Shown one piece after another: positions 1 to 7,705 of a stretch of DNA of 46,807 nucleotides. The position numbers were made by a program, and so were the translations under genes. The first letter of the stretch is position 1, and the number at the start of each line of letters is the position of its first letter. Location of the stretch: assembly GCA_031289415.1 (NCBI GenBank), contig JAITPN010000035.1, forward strand, positions 1 through 46,807, in the 5' to 3' direction. The notes beneath the pieces were generated by a model. The model saw only the letters and a program-made list of their open reading frames with translations. It made no database searches and was not told where the DNA came from. The DNA comes from Prevotellaceae bacterium. Its GTDB lineage: Bacteria > Bacteroidota > Bacteroidia > Bacteroidales > UBA932.

Positions 1-6
1 ATTTAG

Positions 7-80
7 TGACCTCGGAGGGATTCAAACCCACGACTTTCAGAACCGGAATCTGACGTTCTATTCAACTGAACTACGAGGCC
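7..80 (-). tRNA. tRNA-Arg (anticodon CCG)
   Basis: Read on the minus strand, a full cloverleaf runs from base 80 to base 7. The acceptor stem GGCCTCG pairs with CGAGGTC (one G-T), the D stem is GTTC/GAAC, and the anticodon stem TCAGA/TCTGA holds the loop TTCCGGT, giving anticodon CCG for arginine codon CGG. The T loop is TTTGAAT. The T stem GTGGG/CCCTC has a T-T mismatch at its second pair, slightly unusual but flanked by G-C pairs. The discriminator is A and CCA is not encoded. The transcript would run out of the window to the left. Confidence 0.93.
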
Positions 81-195
81 CCATTCGCTTTTTTTACGTT
101 ATCTTTTATGCCTAATTGCCATAAAAAACTTCATAAAAGTTTTGCAAATATAGCACAACATCTGAAATTTCGCAAAAAAACATCGTTTTTACAGC

Positions 196-227
196 AAAAA
201 AAAGAGCGGACAAGTATTGCCGCTCTT
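196..227 (-). terminator. Rho-independent terminator after amt
   Basis: On the minus strand AAGAGCGG (227-220) pairs perfectly with CCGCTCTT (209-202) across a 10-base loop and is followed by a run of T. It lies 35 bases beyond the amt stop and closes the outer-membrane protein/PII/Amt operon. Confidence 0.85.
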
Positions 228-261
228 TTCTTTAATAAGATTTTGGAAATCACATATTACT

Positions 262-1677
262 TTAATTATAAGCAGTCTCACCATGTTCATAAACATCCAA
301 TCCTTCTTCTTCCACACGTTTCGATACGCGCAGACCGAAGAGTACATCAATGCCTTTAAAGATGATGAAGCCCATAACAATAGCCCAAATGCCGATAATA
401 ACCGCTCCCACCAACTGTGCGAGGAATAAACTTATACCTCCGCCGTAGAACCAGCCGCCGTCGGTTGCCAGCAAGCCGGTCAGCAGCGTGCCGACAAAAC
501 CGCATACGCCGTGAACTGAAGAAGCGCCTACAGGGTCGTCAATTTTAAGTACTTTGTCGATAAATTCTACAGAGAATACCATTACGATGCCGCAAATAGC
601 GCCGATAATGATAGCTCCCCATGGCGATACGGCGTCGCAACCTGCGGTGATGCCCACCAAGCCTGCCAATACGCCGTTGAGCGTGAGGGATAGCGACGGT
701 TTTCTGTATTTAAGCCAAGCCGTGAGCAGCGAGAAGAACCCACCGGCAGCGGCTGCCAAGTTCGTAGTCAGAAATACATGCGAAATAGCTACACGGTTTT
801 CTTCGCCCGACGCTGCCAATTGCGAGCCGGGGTTGAATCCGAACCAGCCGAACCACAGAATGAATACGCCCAATGCGGCAATGGTAAGGTTGTGTCCCGG
901 AATAGCTTTCGATTTTCCGTCTTTTCCGTATTTCCCGATGCGCGGTCCGAGTATCCATGCGCCAACCAATGCGACCCAACCGCCCACAGAGTGAACAATG
1001 GTAGAACCTGCAAAATCATGGAATGTAGCGCCTACCGTTCTTTCCAACCAGCCTTCCGAAGCCATCAAAAAGCCGCCGCCCCATGTCCAATGTCCTGAAA
1101 TAGGATAGACAATGACACTGATAAGTATCGTGTAAATTAAATACATGTGGAATTTCGTCCGTTCCGCCATAGCTCCCGATACGATGGTAGCGGCAGTGGC
1201 GCAGAACACGGTTTGGAAAACCAGAAATCCTTCAACCGGAAGGTCGGTCGGATTCAGCCCTTCAAGACAACCCAAATTGGGTATTCCGATGAAGCCTCCT
1301 TCGCCAAACATGATGCCGAAGCCGATAAAGAAGAACAGCAACGAACCCAACATGAAGTCAAGAAAGTTTTTCATCAAAATATTAGCCGTACTTTTTGTAC
1401 GGGTAAAGCCGGCTTCTACCAATGCAAAACCGGGTTGCATAAAGAATACGAGCATGGCTGCCAGCAGCATCCATACGGTGTCTAACGACAGCCCCACTTC
1501 ATTATTCAGTGTTTCGACAATACTTACACTTACTGTTTCTACTACCTGTTCAGGTTCAGTAGGAGCGCTTTCTTGCGCATACACGTTTGACACGAGGGAT
1601 ATACCGGCAATTACCGCCAGTGAAAATAACACTAACTTTCCGCGTAGTGATTTAAAATATGTTCTCATAGTTGACAT
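262..1677 (-). CDS. amtB: Ammonium transporter (Amt family)
   Basis: A 471-residue Amt/MEP/Rh-family channel that moves ammonium/ammonia across the inner membrane. The first ~35 residues are a basic start plus hydrophobic stretch ending VYAQE, a cleavable signal peptide as in other AmtB proteins. It is followed by a series of hydrophobic helices covering the rest, 11 expected from the family. Family landmarks include the segments GHWTWGGGFL and DFAGSTIVHSVGGW and a conserved pore region near WFGFNPGS. It is the last gene of a three-gene minus-strand operon: the PII gene begins only 24 bases upstream, the usual pairing in which PII plugs the channel when nitrogen is plentiful. A strong terminator follows. 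An alternative start at the fourth codon (Met) is possible. Confidence 0.95.
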   Translation of the reverse strand: MSTMRTYFKSLRGKLVLFSLAVIAGISLVSNVYAQESAPTEPEQVVETVSVSIVETLNNEVGLSLDTVWMLLAAMLVFFMQPGFALVEAGFTRTKSTANILMKNFLDFMLGSLLFFFIGFGIMFGEGGFIGIPNLGCLEGLNPTDLPVEGFLVFQTVFCATAATIVSGAMAERTKFHMYLIYTILISVIVYPISGHWTWGGGFLMASEGWLERTVGATFHDFAGSTIVHSVGGWVALVGAWILGPRIGKYGKDGKSKAIPGHNLTIAALGVFILWFGWFGFNPGSQLAASGEENRVAISHVFLTTNLAAAAGGFFSLLTAWLKYRKPSLSLTLNGVLAGLVGITAGCDAVSPWGAIIIGAICGIVMVFSVEFIDKVLKIDDPVGASSVHGVCGFVGTLLTGLLATDGGWFYGGGISLFLAQLVGAVIIGIWAIVMGFIIFKGIDVLFGLRVSKRVEEEGLDVYEHGETAYN

Positions 1678-1701
1678 TAATTTAAAATTTTATTTTTTAA
1701 G

Positions 1702-2055
1702 TTATTTTTTATCGGAATTATACAACGTGGCGTCTCCCCGTTTTCCGGTACGAATACTGATAGCGTCTTCGGCAGGATAAATAAAAATCCGTCCGTCGCC
1801 GACTTCTCCTGTGTGCGCCGCTTTTTTAATAGCTTCAACCGCTTTTTCTACGTTCACATCACGAACGACAATACTGAGCAGATACCGCTCAATATAGCTT
1901 GTATCATAAATGATACCTCTGTAGATTCTTTCTTCATGGTCAGTGCCTACTCCGCGCACTTCTGCATAAGAAAACCATTCAATGTCAGCCGCAATCAAGG
2001 CTTCTTTTACTTCGTCGAATTTTGTTTTTCGAATAATTGCTTCAATTTTCTTCAT
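1702..2055 (-). CDS. glnB: Nitrogen regulatory protein PII (GlnB/GlnK type)
   Basis: A 117-residue PII signalling protein of standard length. It forms trimers that bind ATP/ADP and 2-oxoglutarate and report nitrogen status. The start MKKIEAIIRKTKFDEVKEAL is the typical first strand and helix. The T-loop carries YRG followed by Tyr50, which lines up with the uridylylated Tyr51 of enteric PII, although the loop sequence before it (GVGTDHEERI) differs from the enteric one, so modification here is uncertain. The C-terminal RIFIYPAEDAISIRTGKRGDAT-like stretch is the ligand-binding C region. It sits between an outer-membrane protein gene (26 bases upstream) and amtB (24 bases downstream), so it most likely gates that transporter. 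Confidence 0.95.
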   Translation of the reverse strand: MKKIEAIIRKTKFDEVKEALIAADIEWFSYAEVRGVGTDHEERIYRGIIYDTSYIERYLLSIVVRDVNVEKAVEAIKKAAHTGEVGDGRIFIYPAEDAISIRTGKRGDATLYNSDKK

Positions 2056-2081
2056 AGTATTTATTATTTAAATTATTTAAC

Positions 2082-2801
2082 TTAAAATGAAAAACCTACT
2101 ACTAAATGTGCGCTTTCCGTAGCCGGTGCAATAATGCCCTGTACGAAAAGTGGTATTGAAAAAGTAGGTGTAATAGTCAACGTTTTCGTCGCTTTCAACG
2201 AAATGTCGCATATCTGGAAATCTTCTCCCTGCGCCCATAACGTTTCCGTCCACGGCGAAACGCCGATAGCTGCCGTAAAATCTGTGCCGCCACATGAAAA
2301 GTCATACGAAGCCGAGATATACGTCGAATAGTTTTGTTCCTCGCCTGTCGCTGTAATTTTCTTGTCAGCGCCTGCAAAAAACGTAGCCCACGACAAGGTC
2401 AAGGGGAATGATTCGCCGAAATTATAGGCTACCACTCCTTCGAACCGATGAGCGTCGGTATAATCCCCATACGTATACGGAGTAGCGTGCCCATCCCAAT
2501 AATAATCGGTAATAGCCACTGACAATCCGCCTACGGAATAGCCGAGCGAAAGGTCAAACTCATACGCGTCGGGATTTGCAAAGCCCACCGAACCCCATGC
2601 GCCCAACGAGATCCCTTTATACGAAAATCCGAGCGATGGTTGGAACGCCGCGCCTTGGTTTTGGTTGACGCCGCGCCATACGTACTTACTTACTACATCC
2701 GCGCCCACAGATGTTTCTAACTTGTCTTGCGCCATTGCGGGTAATACACCGACAGCCATCAGACACATAGCTGTTACCCATTTTTTGTTTAGCTTCCTCA
2801 T
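2082..2801 (-). CDS. Outer-membrane beta-barrel protein of the PII-Amt operon (TorF-like)
   Basis: A 239-residue protein with a signal peptide ending in PAMAQ. The mature part is built of alternating aromatic/polar strands typical of a small beta-barrel (VVSKYVWRGVNQNQ, SLGFSYKGISLGAWGS) and ends VVGFSF, with the terminal Phe common in outer-membrane proteins. The YVWRG opening resembles the TorF family of putative porins. I chose the ATG at 2801 because the signal peptide begins there; a longer reading adds 12 residues before it. It is first in the operon with glnB and amtB. A role as a porin or outer-membrane component of ammonium uptake is inferred from this context only. A phylum-type promoter lies about 50 bases upstream. 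Confidence 0.8.
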   Translation of the reverse strand: MRKLNKKWVTAMCLMAVGVLPAMAQDKLETSVGADVVSKYVWRGVNQNQGAAFQPSLGFSYKGISLGAWGSVGFANPDAYEFDLSLGYSVGGLSVAITDYYWDGHATPYTYGDYTDAHRFEGVVAYNFGESFPLTLSWATFFAGADKKITATGEEQNYSTYISASYDFSCGGTDFTAAIGVSPWTETLWAQGEDFQICDISLKATKTLTITPTFSIPLFVQGIIAPATESAHLVVGFSF

Positions 2802-2853
2802 AGCCTTTGAAATTTTAATTAGTTTATACTTGAACAAATGTTTTAATGAAATG

Positions 2854-2886
2854 CAAATTTATATATTTTTTTTGATATACCCCAAT
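2854..2886 (-). promoter_or_regulatory. Promoter of the outer-membrane protein/glnB/amtB operon
   Basis: On the minus strand TAAATTTG (2861-2854) fits the Bacteroidota -7 element TAnnTTTG. A weaker ATTG at 2886-2883 is a plausible -33 element with a 21-base spacer. The leader to the ATG at 2801 would be about 45 bases. The surrounding 240 bases are very A/T rich and otherwise hold only the ettA promoter. Confidence 0.55.
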
Positions 2887-3020
2887 ATTTTTTCATTACA
2901 TTTTCAATATTTCACACATTTTTAATATATACCCCCTATTTTTTTAGTGTTATTGCGAATAAATAATACTTTTATTTAATAATGCCTCGTTATATATATT
3001 ATAAGGTATAAAAATTATCT

Positions 3021-3052
3021 TTTTACTTTTCCTAAAAAAAGCAATACCTTTG
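3021..3052 (+). promoter_or_regulatory. Promoter of ettA
   Basis: TACCTTTG (3045-3052) matches the -7 consensus TAnnTTTG. The T-rich TTTT at 3021-3024 sits at -33 distance (20-base spacer). The start codon follows 23 bases after the -7 element. Confidence 0.65.
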
Positions 3053-3075
3053 TACATTAATTATACATACAATTT

Positions 3076-4752
3076 ATGGCTGACGAAAAAATCATATTTT
3101 CAATGAACGGCGTAGGAAAAACCATTCCTTCAAGCCAAAAAATCATTCTAAAAGACATATACCTCTCGTTTTTCTACGGGGCAAAAATAGGCATCATCGG
3201 GCTGAACGGATCGGGAAAGTCCACGTTGATGAAAATTATTGCAGGCATCGACAAGAGCTATCAGGGCGAAGTGGTGTTTGCGCCGGGGTACACCGTAGGC
3301 TACCTTGAGCAAGAACCGCAACTCGACGAACACAAAACCGTAAAAGAAGTGGTGCAGGAGGGCGTACAGGAAGTTGTCAGCATCCTCAAAGAATATGAGG
3401 CGGTGAATGAAAAATTTGCCGAGCCGATGAGCGACGACGAAATGAATGCGCTCATCGTACGGCAGGGCGAACTGACGGAAAAGATAGAACACGTAAACGG
3501 TTGGGAACTTGATACGAAACTGGAACGCGCTATGGACGCCTTGCAATGTCCCGACGCCGACGCACCGATAGCGCACCTCAGCGGCGGCGAACGGCGGCGT
3601 GTGGCTTTGTGCCGCCTGCTGCTCCAAGAACCCGACGTGCTGCTGCTCGACGAACCTACAAACCACCTCGACACGGAAAGCATACAATGGCTCGAAGCGC
3701 ATTTGAAGCAATATAAAGGCACCGTGATTGCCGTAACGCACGACCGCTATTTCTTGGACAACATCGCAGGCTGGATTTTGGAACTTGACCGCGGCGAAGG
3801 CATCCCATGGAAAGGCAATTACAGTTCATGGCTCGACCAGAAATCAAAGCGGCTGGCGCAGGAAGAAAAGCAGGAGAGCAGGCGTCGCAAAACATTGGAG
3901 CGCGAGTTGGAATGGGTGAAAATGTCGCCAAAAGCACGGCAGGCAAAATCGAAAGCTCGACTTGGCGCGTATGAAAAAATGCTGAACGAAGACACGAAGC
4001 AAAAAGAAGAGAAACTTGAAATATTTATCCCGAACGGTCCGCGGCTTGGCGACAAGGTGATTGAATTGCAAGACGTGAGCAAAGCATACAACGGCAAAGT
4101 GCTGTTTGAACATTTGAGCTTCAAACTTCCGCCTGCCGGCATTGTAGGCGTCATCGGACCCAACGGTGCAGGAAAAACCACGCTCTTCCGCCTCATTATG
4201 GGATTGGAAAAACCCGAATCGGGCGATTTTATTGTCGGCGAAACCGTGAAACTTGCCTACATTGATCAGCAACATCAACACATCGACCCCGACAGAACGG
4301 TCTATCAAATTATTTCGCAAGACAGCGAAAATATCCGGCTCGGCAACCGCGAAATGAACGCGCGCGCGTATGTGTCGCGCTTCAACTTTTCGGGCGCTGA
4401 CCAAGAAAAGAAAGCCGCCGTGCTCAGCGGGGGCGAGCGCAACCGCCTGCATTTAGCCATGGCGCTGAAAGAAGAAGGCAACGTGTTGCTGCTCGACGAA
4501 CCGACGAACGACGTGGACGTAAACACCATCCGCGCGCTCGAAGAAGGGTTGGAGAATTTTGCAGGATGCGCCGTAATCATCTCGCACGACCGTTGGTTTC
4601 TCGACCGTGTGGCTACCCACATTCTTGCGTTTGAAGGAGATTCGCAGGTCTATTTCTTTGAAGGCGACTATTCGGCATACGAAGAAAACAAGAAAAAACG
4701 CCTCGGCGATACCCAGCCGAAGCGTTTTAAATATAAAAAACTGATGGAATAA
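3076..4752 (+). CDS. ettA: Energy-dependent translational throttle protein EttA (ABC-F)
   Basis: A 558-residue soluble ABC-F ATPase with two nucleotide-binding domains and no membrane segment. Domain 1 has Walker A GLNGSGKS (about residues 42-49), signature LSGGERRR and Walker B LLLDEPTNHLD. Domain 2 has GPNGAGKTT, LSGGERNR and LLLDEPTNDVD, where the second domain lacks the usual NHLD. Between them lies a charged linker (about 250-320, KRLAQEEKQESRRRKTLERE) that reaches the ribosomal P-tRNA site. EttA binds the ribosomal E site and gates the first peptide bond according to ATP/ADP. Length and overall sequence fit EttA better than Uup or resistance ABC-F proteins. It is a single gene with its own promoter and a terminator overlapping the facing protease gene. 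Confidence 0.93.
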   Translation: MADEKIIFSMNGVGKTIPSSQKIILKDIYLSFFYGAKIGIIGLNGSGKSTLMKIIAGIDKSYQGEVVFAPGYTVGYLEQEPQLDEHKTVKEVVQEGVQEVVSILKEYEAVNEKFAEPMSDDEMNALIVRQGELTEKIEHVNGWELDTKLERAMDALQCPDADAPIAHLSGGERRRVALCRLLLQEPDVLLLDEPTNHLDTESIQWLEAHLKQYKGTVIAVTHDRYFLDNIAGWILELDRGEGIPWKGNYSSWLDQKSKRLAQEEKQESRRRKTLERELEWVKMSPKARQAKSKARLGAYEKMLNEDTKQKEEKLEIFIPNGPRLGDKVIELQDVSKAYNGKVLFEHLSFKLPPAGIVGVIGPNGAGKTTLFRLIMGLEKPESGDFIVGETVKLAYIDQQHQHIDPDRTVYQIISQDSENIRLGNREMNARAYVSRFNFSGADQEKKAAVLSGGERNRLHLAMALKEEGNVLLLDEPTNDVDVNTIRALEEGLENFAGCAVIISHDRWFLDRVATHILAFEGDSQVYFFEGDYSAYEENKKKRLGDTQPKRFKYKKLME

Positions 4753-4757
4753 ACCGT

Positions 4758-4781
4758 AGCCGATTTATTCGGCTTGTTTTT
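4758..4781 (+). terminator. Rho-independent terminator of ettA
   Basis: AGCCGA (4758-4763), loop TTTAT, TCGGCT (4769-4774), then TGTTTTT. It begins 5 bases after the ettA stop. Its stem lies over the last codons and stop of the convergent M16 protease gene, so the same bases serve as terminator and coding sequence. Confidence 0.6.
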
Positions 4782-7590
4782 CCACGCCGTTCATCACAAT
4801 TTCGATATGGTTGTTTTGCGCGACGATCTTGGCGGCAAACTTTTGAATGTCGGCAGGCGTTAACCCGCTTAGCATTTTTTCGTAACCTGTCAAAAGGTCG
4901 ATGCCGTAGAAATGGTAAAGGTAAATGAAATTTCTCCAAATACCGTTGTCGCGCAACTGTTCCTTGTATGTTTTCAGCATATATTCTTTCACTTTATTAA
5001 GGTTCTCCTTGCTCGGACCGTGCTGCGCGATGCTTTGCAAGCCTTCATGTGCTTTGGCAATCAGTTTGTCGCGCTGGTCGGCATTGGTTTCAAAAGAAAT
5101 TTGCATTTTATAGTGCGCGTTAGGGTAGGAGCGTACTTCGCCGGCTACGCCTACGCCGTAAGTCCCGCCATCTTCTTCGCGAATAGTTTCGGTATATACA
5201 ATATCCAGAATTTGCGTGAGCACATTCATCTTTAAAAGATTTTTAGGCACGTAAGCCATATCGCCCGAACGGAGGGAATACACGGTTATTTTTGGAATCG
5301 TCATGTCCTTGTCGAAATAGTTTTTTACGTCGCCTTTCCGAATATAGACTTTATCGTCGCGCGCCGCCTCCTTGCGCCCTGCCGACGGCAACGAAGCAAT
5401 GTACTGTTCCACCAACGGTTTCAACACAGCAAGGTCTATATTCCCGACAAACGTAAATATAAAGTCGCCGACGTCTTTGAAGCGGTCTTTGTAAATTTCC
5501 ATGATGCGCGAGTAGTTCGCTTCTTTCAATATCTCCGCCGTGAATTGTGTAGTGAGCGGGTGGTTTCGGTATAAGGTTGATACCAGCGTATCGTTAAATA
5601 CAGCATAAGGATTGGCGTCCCGATTTTCGAGTTGTGATTTCAGACGCGACATCAGCGACTGGAACGCGACGGTATCGGTACGCGGCGCGGTAACGTTCAG
5701 ATAGACCAGCTGCATCATCGTTTCGAGGTCTTTCGGCGGACAATAGCCCGATAGCCCTTCGTTGTTGTTGTCGACCCGCGCGTTCACCCATGCCTGCTTG
5801 CCGGCAAGTACTTTCTGCAAATCGGTTTTGCTGAACGCGCCCAGTCCGCCTTCCGGTACAACCATATTGAGTAATTTCAGATTCACCGCCTCGCCGACGT
5901 CATACAGCGACGTACCGCCGGGGCTTATGGCATAGAACTGTATCTCGTCGTCTTGAAAATCGGTTTGTTTAATAAAAACACGTGCGCCGTTCGACAATTT
6001 CCATGCCACCGTCCCGAATCTTTTATCAACGCTTTCGCCGACCACTTTGCCTGCTTTGGGTACGTCGGAAAGCAACGGCTCGTTGGTTACGGTTTCGGCA
6101 TACGGCTCAATATCTTCGGCTTTCACGGCGGTAACCACGTCGAGCAATTCGGCTTTCGACGGATAGGTCAAGCCGTCTTTCTTGGGTCCCATCACGGCTA
6201 TTACCATGTTTTTGTCGCCCACCCAACCGGCAACTGTTTGGTTAACCGCATCAACCGGAATCATATTGACCACCGCTTTGTAAAATTCATATTCATACTC
6301 AATGCCGGGAATCACATCGCCGTCTTCAAAATGACGGACGTATTCGCTCGCATAAGTTCCACTTTTCTGCTTGTCGCGTTCGTTATACCGATTTTCCAGA
6401 TAGCTCAGAAAATTACTTTGGGCGCGCGCATACTCCGAGGCGGTGAAGCCGAAACGCTTCACGCGTTCTATTTCGCGCACCAGCGTCGCCAGTCCGCTTT
6501 TGACCTCGGTTTCGCGCACCGCGGCATAGCCTGTAAACGCTTCTTTTGTTTTTGTTACAAAAAAATCATCGTCATATACGTAAGCGCCCATGAACGGCGG
6601 CTGCGGCTGTTGCAACAATTCCTGCAAACGGTCGTGCACCATTGTGCTTGCCACGTTTTTGATATAATTTGCAACCAAGGCGGCTTGCGTGGGTTTCAAC
6701 TCTTCGGGCAGCCCGTCGTGCTTGTAGAACAACAGTATACTGGCGGTTGTCGCTTCGGCGTCGGAGGCGAGGCTTACGATAGGCTCGTCGTTGTCCGGCA
6801 CCGGAAAATATTCGCGAAAGGCGGGGTTCACCGGCGCAGGAATATCGGCAAACAGCGCCGTGAGCTTCTGTTCAATCTGCGCCGCGTCAATGTCGCCTAC
6901 TATGATGACCGCCTGCAAATCGGGGCGATACCATTTTTTATAATAAGCGCGTAGCTCGTCGGGCTTGAAGTGGTCTACCACGTCCATCAACCCGATAGGC
7001 ATCCGGTGTCCGTAGCGGCTGTCGGGGAATATGTCGGGCAGCAGCGTTTCGTACATCCGCATGGTAGCGCCCTGTCCCGAGCGCCACTCTTCGTGGATGA
7101 CGCCGCGTTCCTTGTCTATTTCTTCGGGATCGAGGGCAATGCCCGCCGACCATTCGTGCAGCACCAGCAGGCAGGTATCGACAATCCCCTCGCGGCTCAC
7201 CGGTACGTTCGACATGTTATACACCGTTTCGTCAAAACCGGTGTACGCATTCAGGTTTGCGCCGAATTTCACGCCTATCGTTTCCAAATAATTACTCATC
7301 GTTTTACCCGGCAGCCGCGTCATGCCGTTAAACGCCATGTGCTCGAGAAAATGCGCCAGCCCGCGCTGCGAATCTTCTTCCAGTACCGACCCCACTTTTT
7401 GGGCGATAAAAAACTCGGCTTGCCCCGCAGGCTCTTCATTGTGGCGGATGTAGTAAGTCAATCCGTTGGATAACTTCCCATACCGTACTTTCGAGTCAAT
7501 AGGCACGGCAGGCATTTGCGCCTGCACTACGGTTGCCGTACAAACTGCTACGCCAAGCAGCAGCGAAAATAAATGACCAAATCGTTTCAT
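4765..7590 (-). CDS. M16-family zinc metalloprotease (two-repeat pitrilysin/PqqL-like)
   Basis: A 941-residue protein with a signal peptide (ends about VVQAQ, residue 25), so it acts in the periplasm or outer envelope. The first M16 domain carries the inverted zinc motif HFLEH (His80, Glu83, His84) with the expected downstream acidic ligand region ERGVIHEEW. M16 C-type domains follow, and a second, non-catalytic M16 repeat starts near residue 500 (GTVAWKLSNGARVFIKQTDF). These peptidases form a clam-shell that degrades unfolded peptides. The length fits the long bacterial two-repeat class common in Bacteroidota. It stands alone, convergent with ettA and divergent from an MFS gene. Its exact substrate cannot be read from the sequence. 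Confidence 0.9.
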   Translation of the reverse strand: MKRFGHLFSLLLGVAVCTATVVQAQMPAVPIDSKVRYGKLSNGLTYYIRHNEEPAGQAEFFIAQKVGSVLEEDSQRGLAHFLEHMAFNGMTRLPGKTMSNYLETIGVKFGANLNAYTGFDETVYNMSNVPVSREGIVDTCLLVLHEWSAGIALDPEEIDKERGVIHEEWRSGQGATMRMYETLLPDIFPDSRYGHRMPIGLMDVVDHFKPDELRAYYKKWYRPDLQAVIIVGDIDAAQIEQKLTALFADIPAPVNPAFREYFPVPDNDEPIVSLASDAEATTASILLFYKHDGLPEELKPTQAALVANYIKNVASTMVHDRLQELLQQPQPPFMGAYVYDDDFFVTKTKEAFTGYAAVRETEVKSGLATLVREIERVKRFGFTASEYARAQSNFLSYLENRYNERDKQKSGTYASEYVRHFEDGDVIPGIEYEYEFYKAVVNMIPVDAVNQTVAGWVGDKNMVIAVMGPKKDGLTYPSKAELLDVVTAVKAEDIEPYAETVTNEPLLSDVPKAGKVVGESVDKRFGTVAWKLSNGARVFIKQTDFQDDEIQFYAISPGGTSLYDVGEAVNLKLLNMVVPEGGLGAFSKTDLQKVLAGKQAWVNARVDNNNEGLSGYCPPKDLETMMQLVYLNVTAPRTDTVAFQSLMSRLKSQLENRDANPYAVFNDTLVSTLYRNHPLTTQFTAEILKEANYSRIMEIYKDRFKDVGDFIFTFVGNIDLAVLKPLVEQYIASLPSAGRKEAARDDKVYIRKGDVKNYFDKDMTIPKITVYSLRSGDMAYVPKNLLKMNVLTQILDIVYTETIREEDGGTYGVGVAGEVRSYPNAHYKMQISFETNADQRDKLIAKAHEGLQSIAQHGPSKENLNKVKEYMLKTYKEQLRDNGIWRNFIYLYHFYGIDLLTGYEKMLSGLTPADIQKFAAKIVAQNNHIEIVMNGVEKQAE

Positions 7591-7631
7591 ATAAGCATAA
7601 TTTTAAATATTAAGACGTGCAAGATACGATA

Positions 7632-7663
7632 TTTTTATTTAACAAAAAAATGTATTACTTTTG
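7632..7663 (+). promoter_or_regulatory. Promoter of the MFS transporter gene
   Basis: TACTTTTG at 7656-7663 matches TAnnTTTG. A T-only stretch at 7632-7635 occupies the -33 position. The chosen ATG (7706) gives a leader of about 35 bases. Confidence 0.6.
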
Positions 7664-7705
7664 CCGCTCGGTTAATAAGAATTGATAATTAAAAAGATAA
7701 ATAGC

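Noticed and set aside
108-359. 83-residue plus-strand frame near the left edge
   Set aside because: Crosses the amt terminator and runs antisense into amt; Lys/Phe/His-rich nonsense composition.
2862-3020. Possible sigma-54 (-24/-12) promoter or NtrC-type site before the PII operon
   Set aside because: I found no TGGC...TTGC pair at correct spacing; the region is just A/T rich.
5953-6954. 333-residue open frame opposite the M16 protease
   Set aside because: Antisense to a well-supported protease gene; composition rich in Phe, His and Arg and no promoter or recognisable domain.
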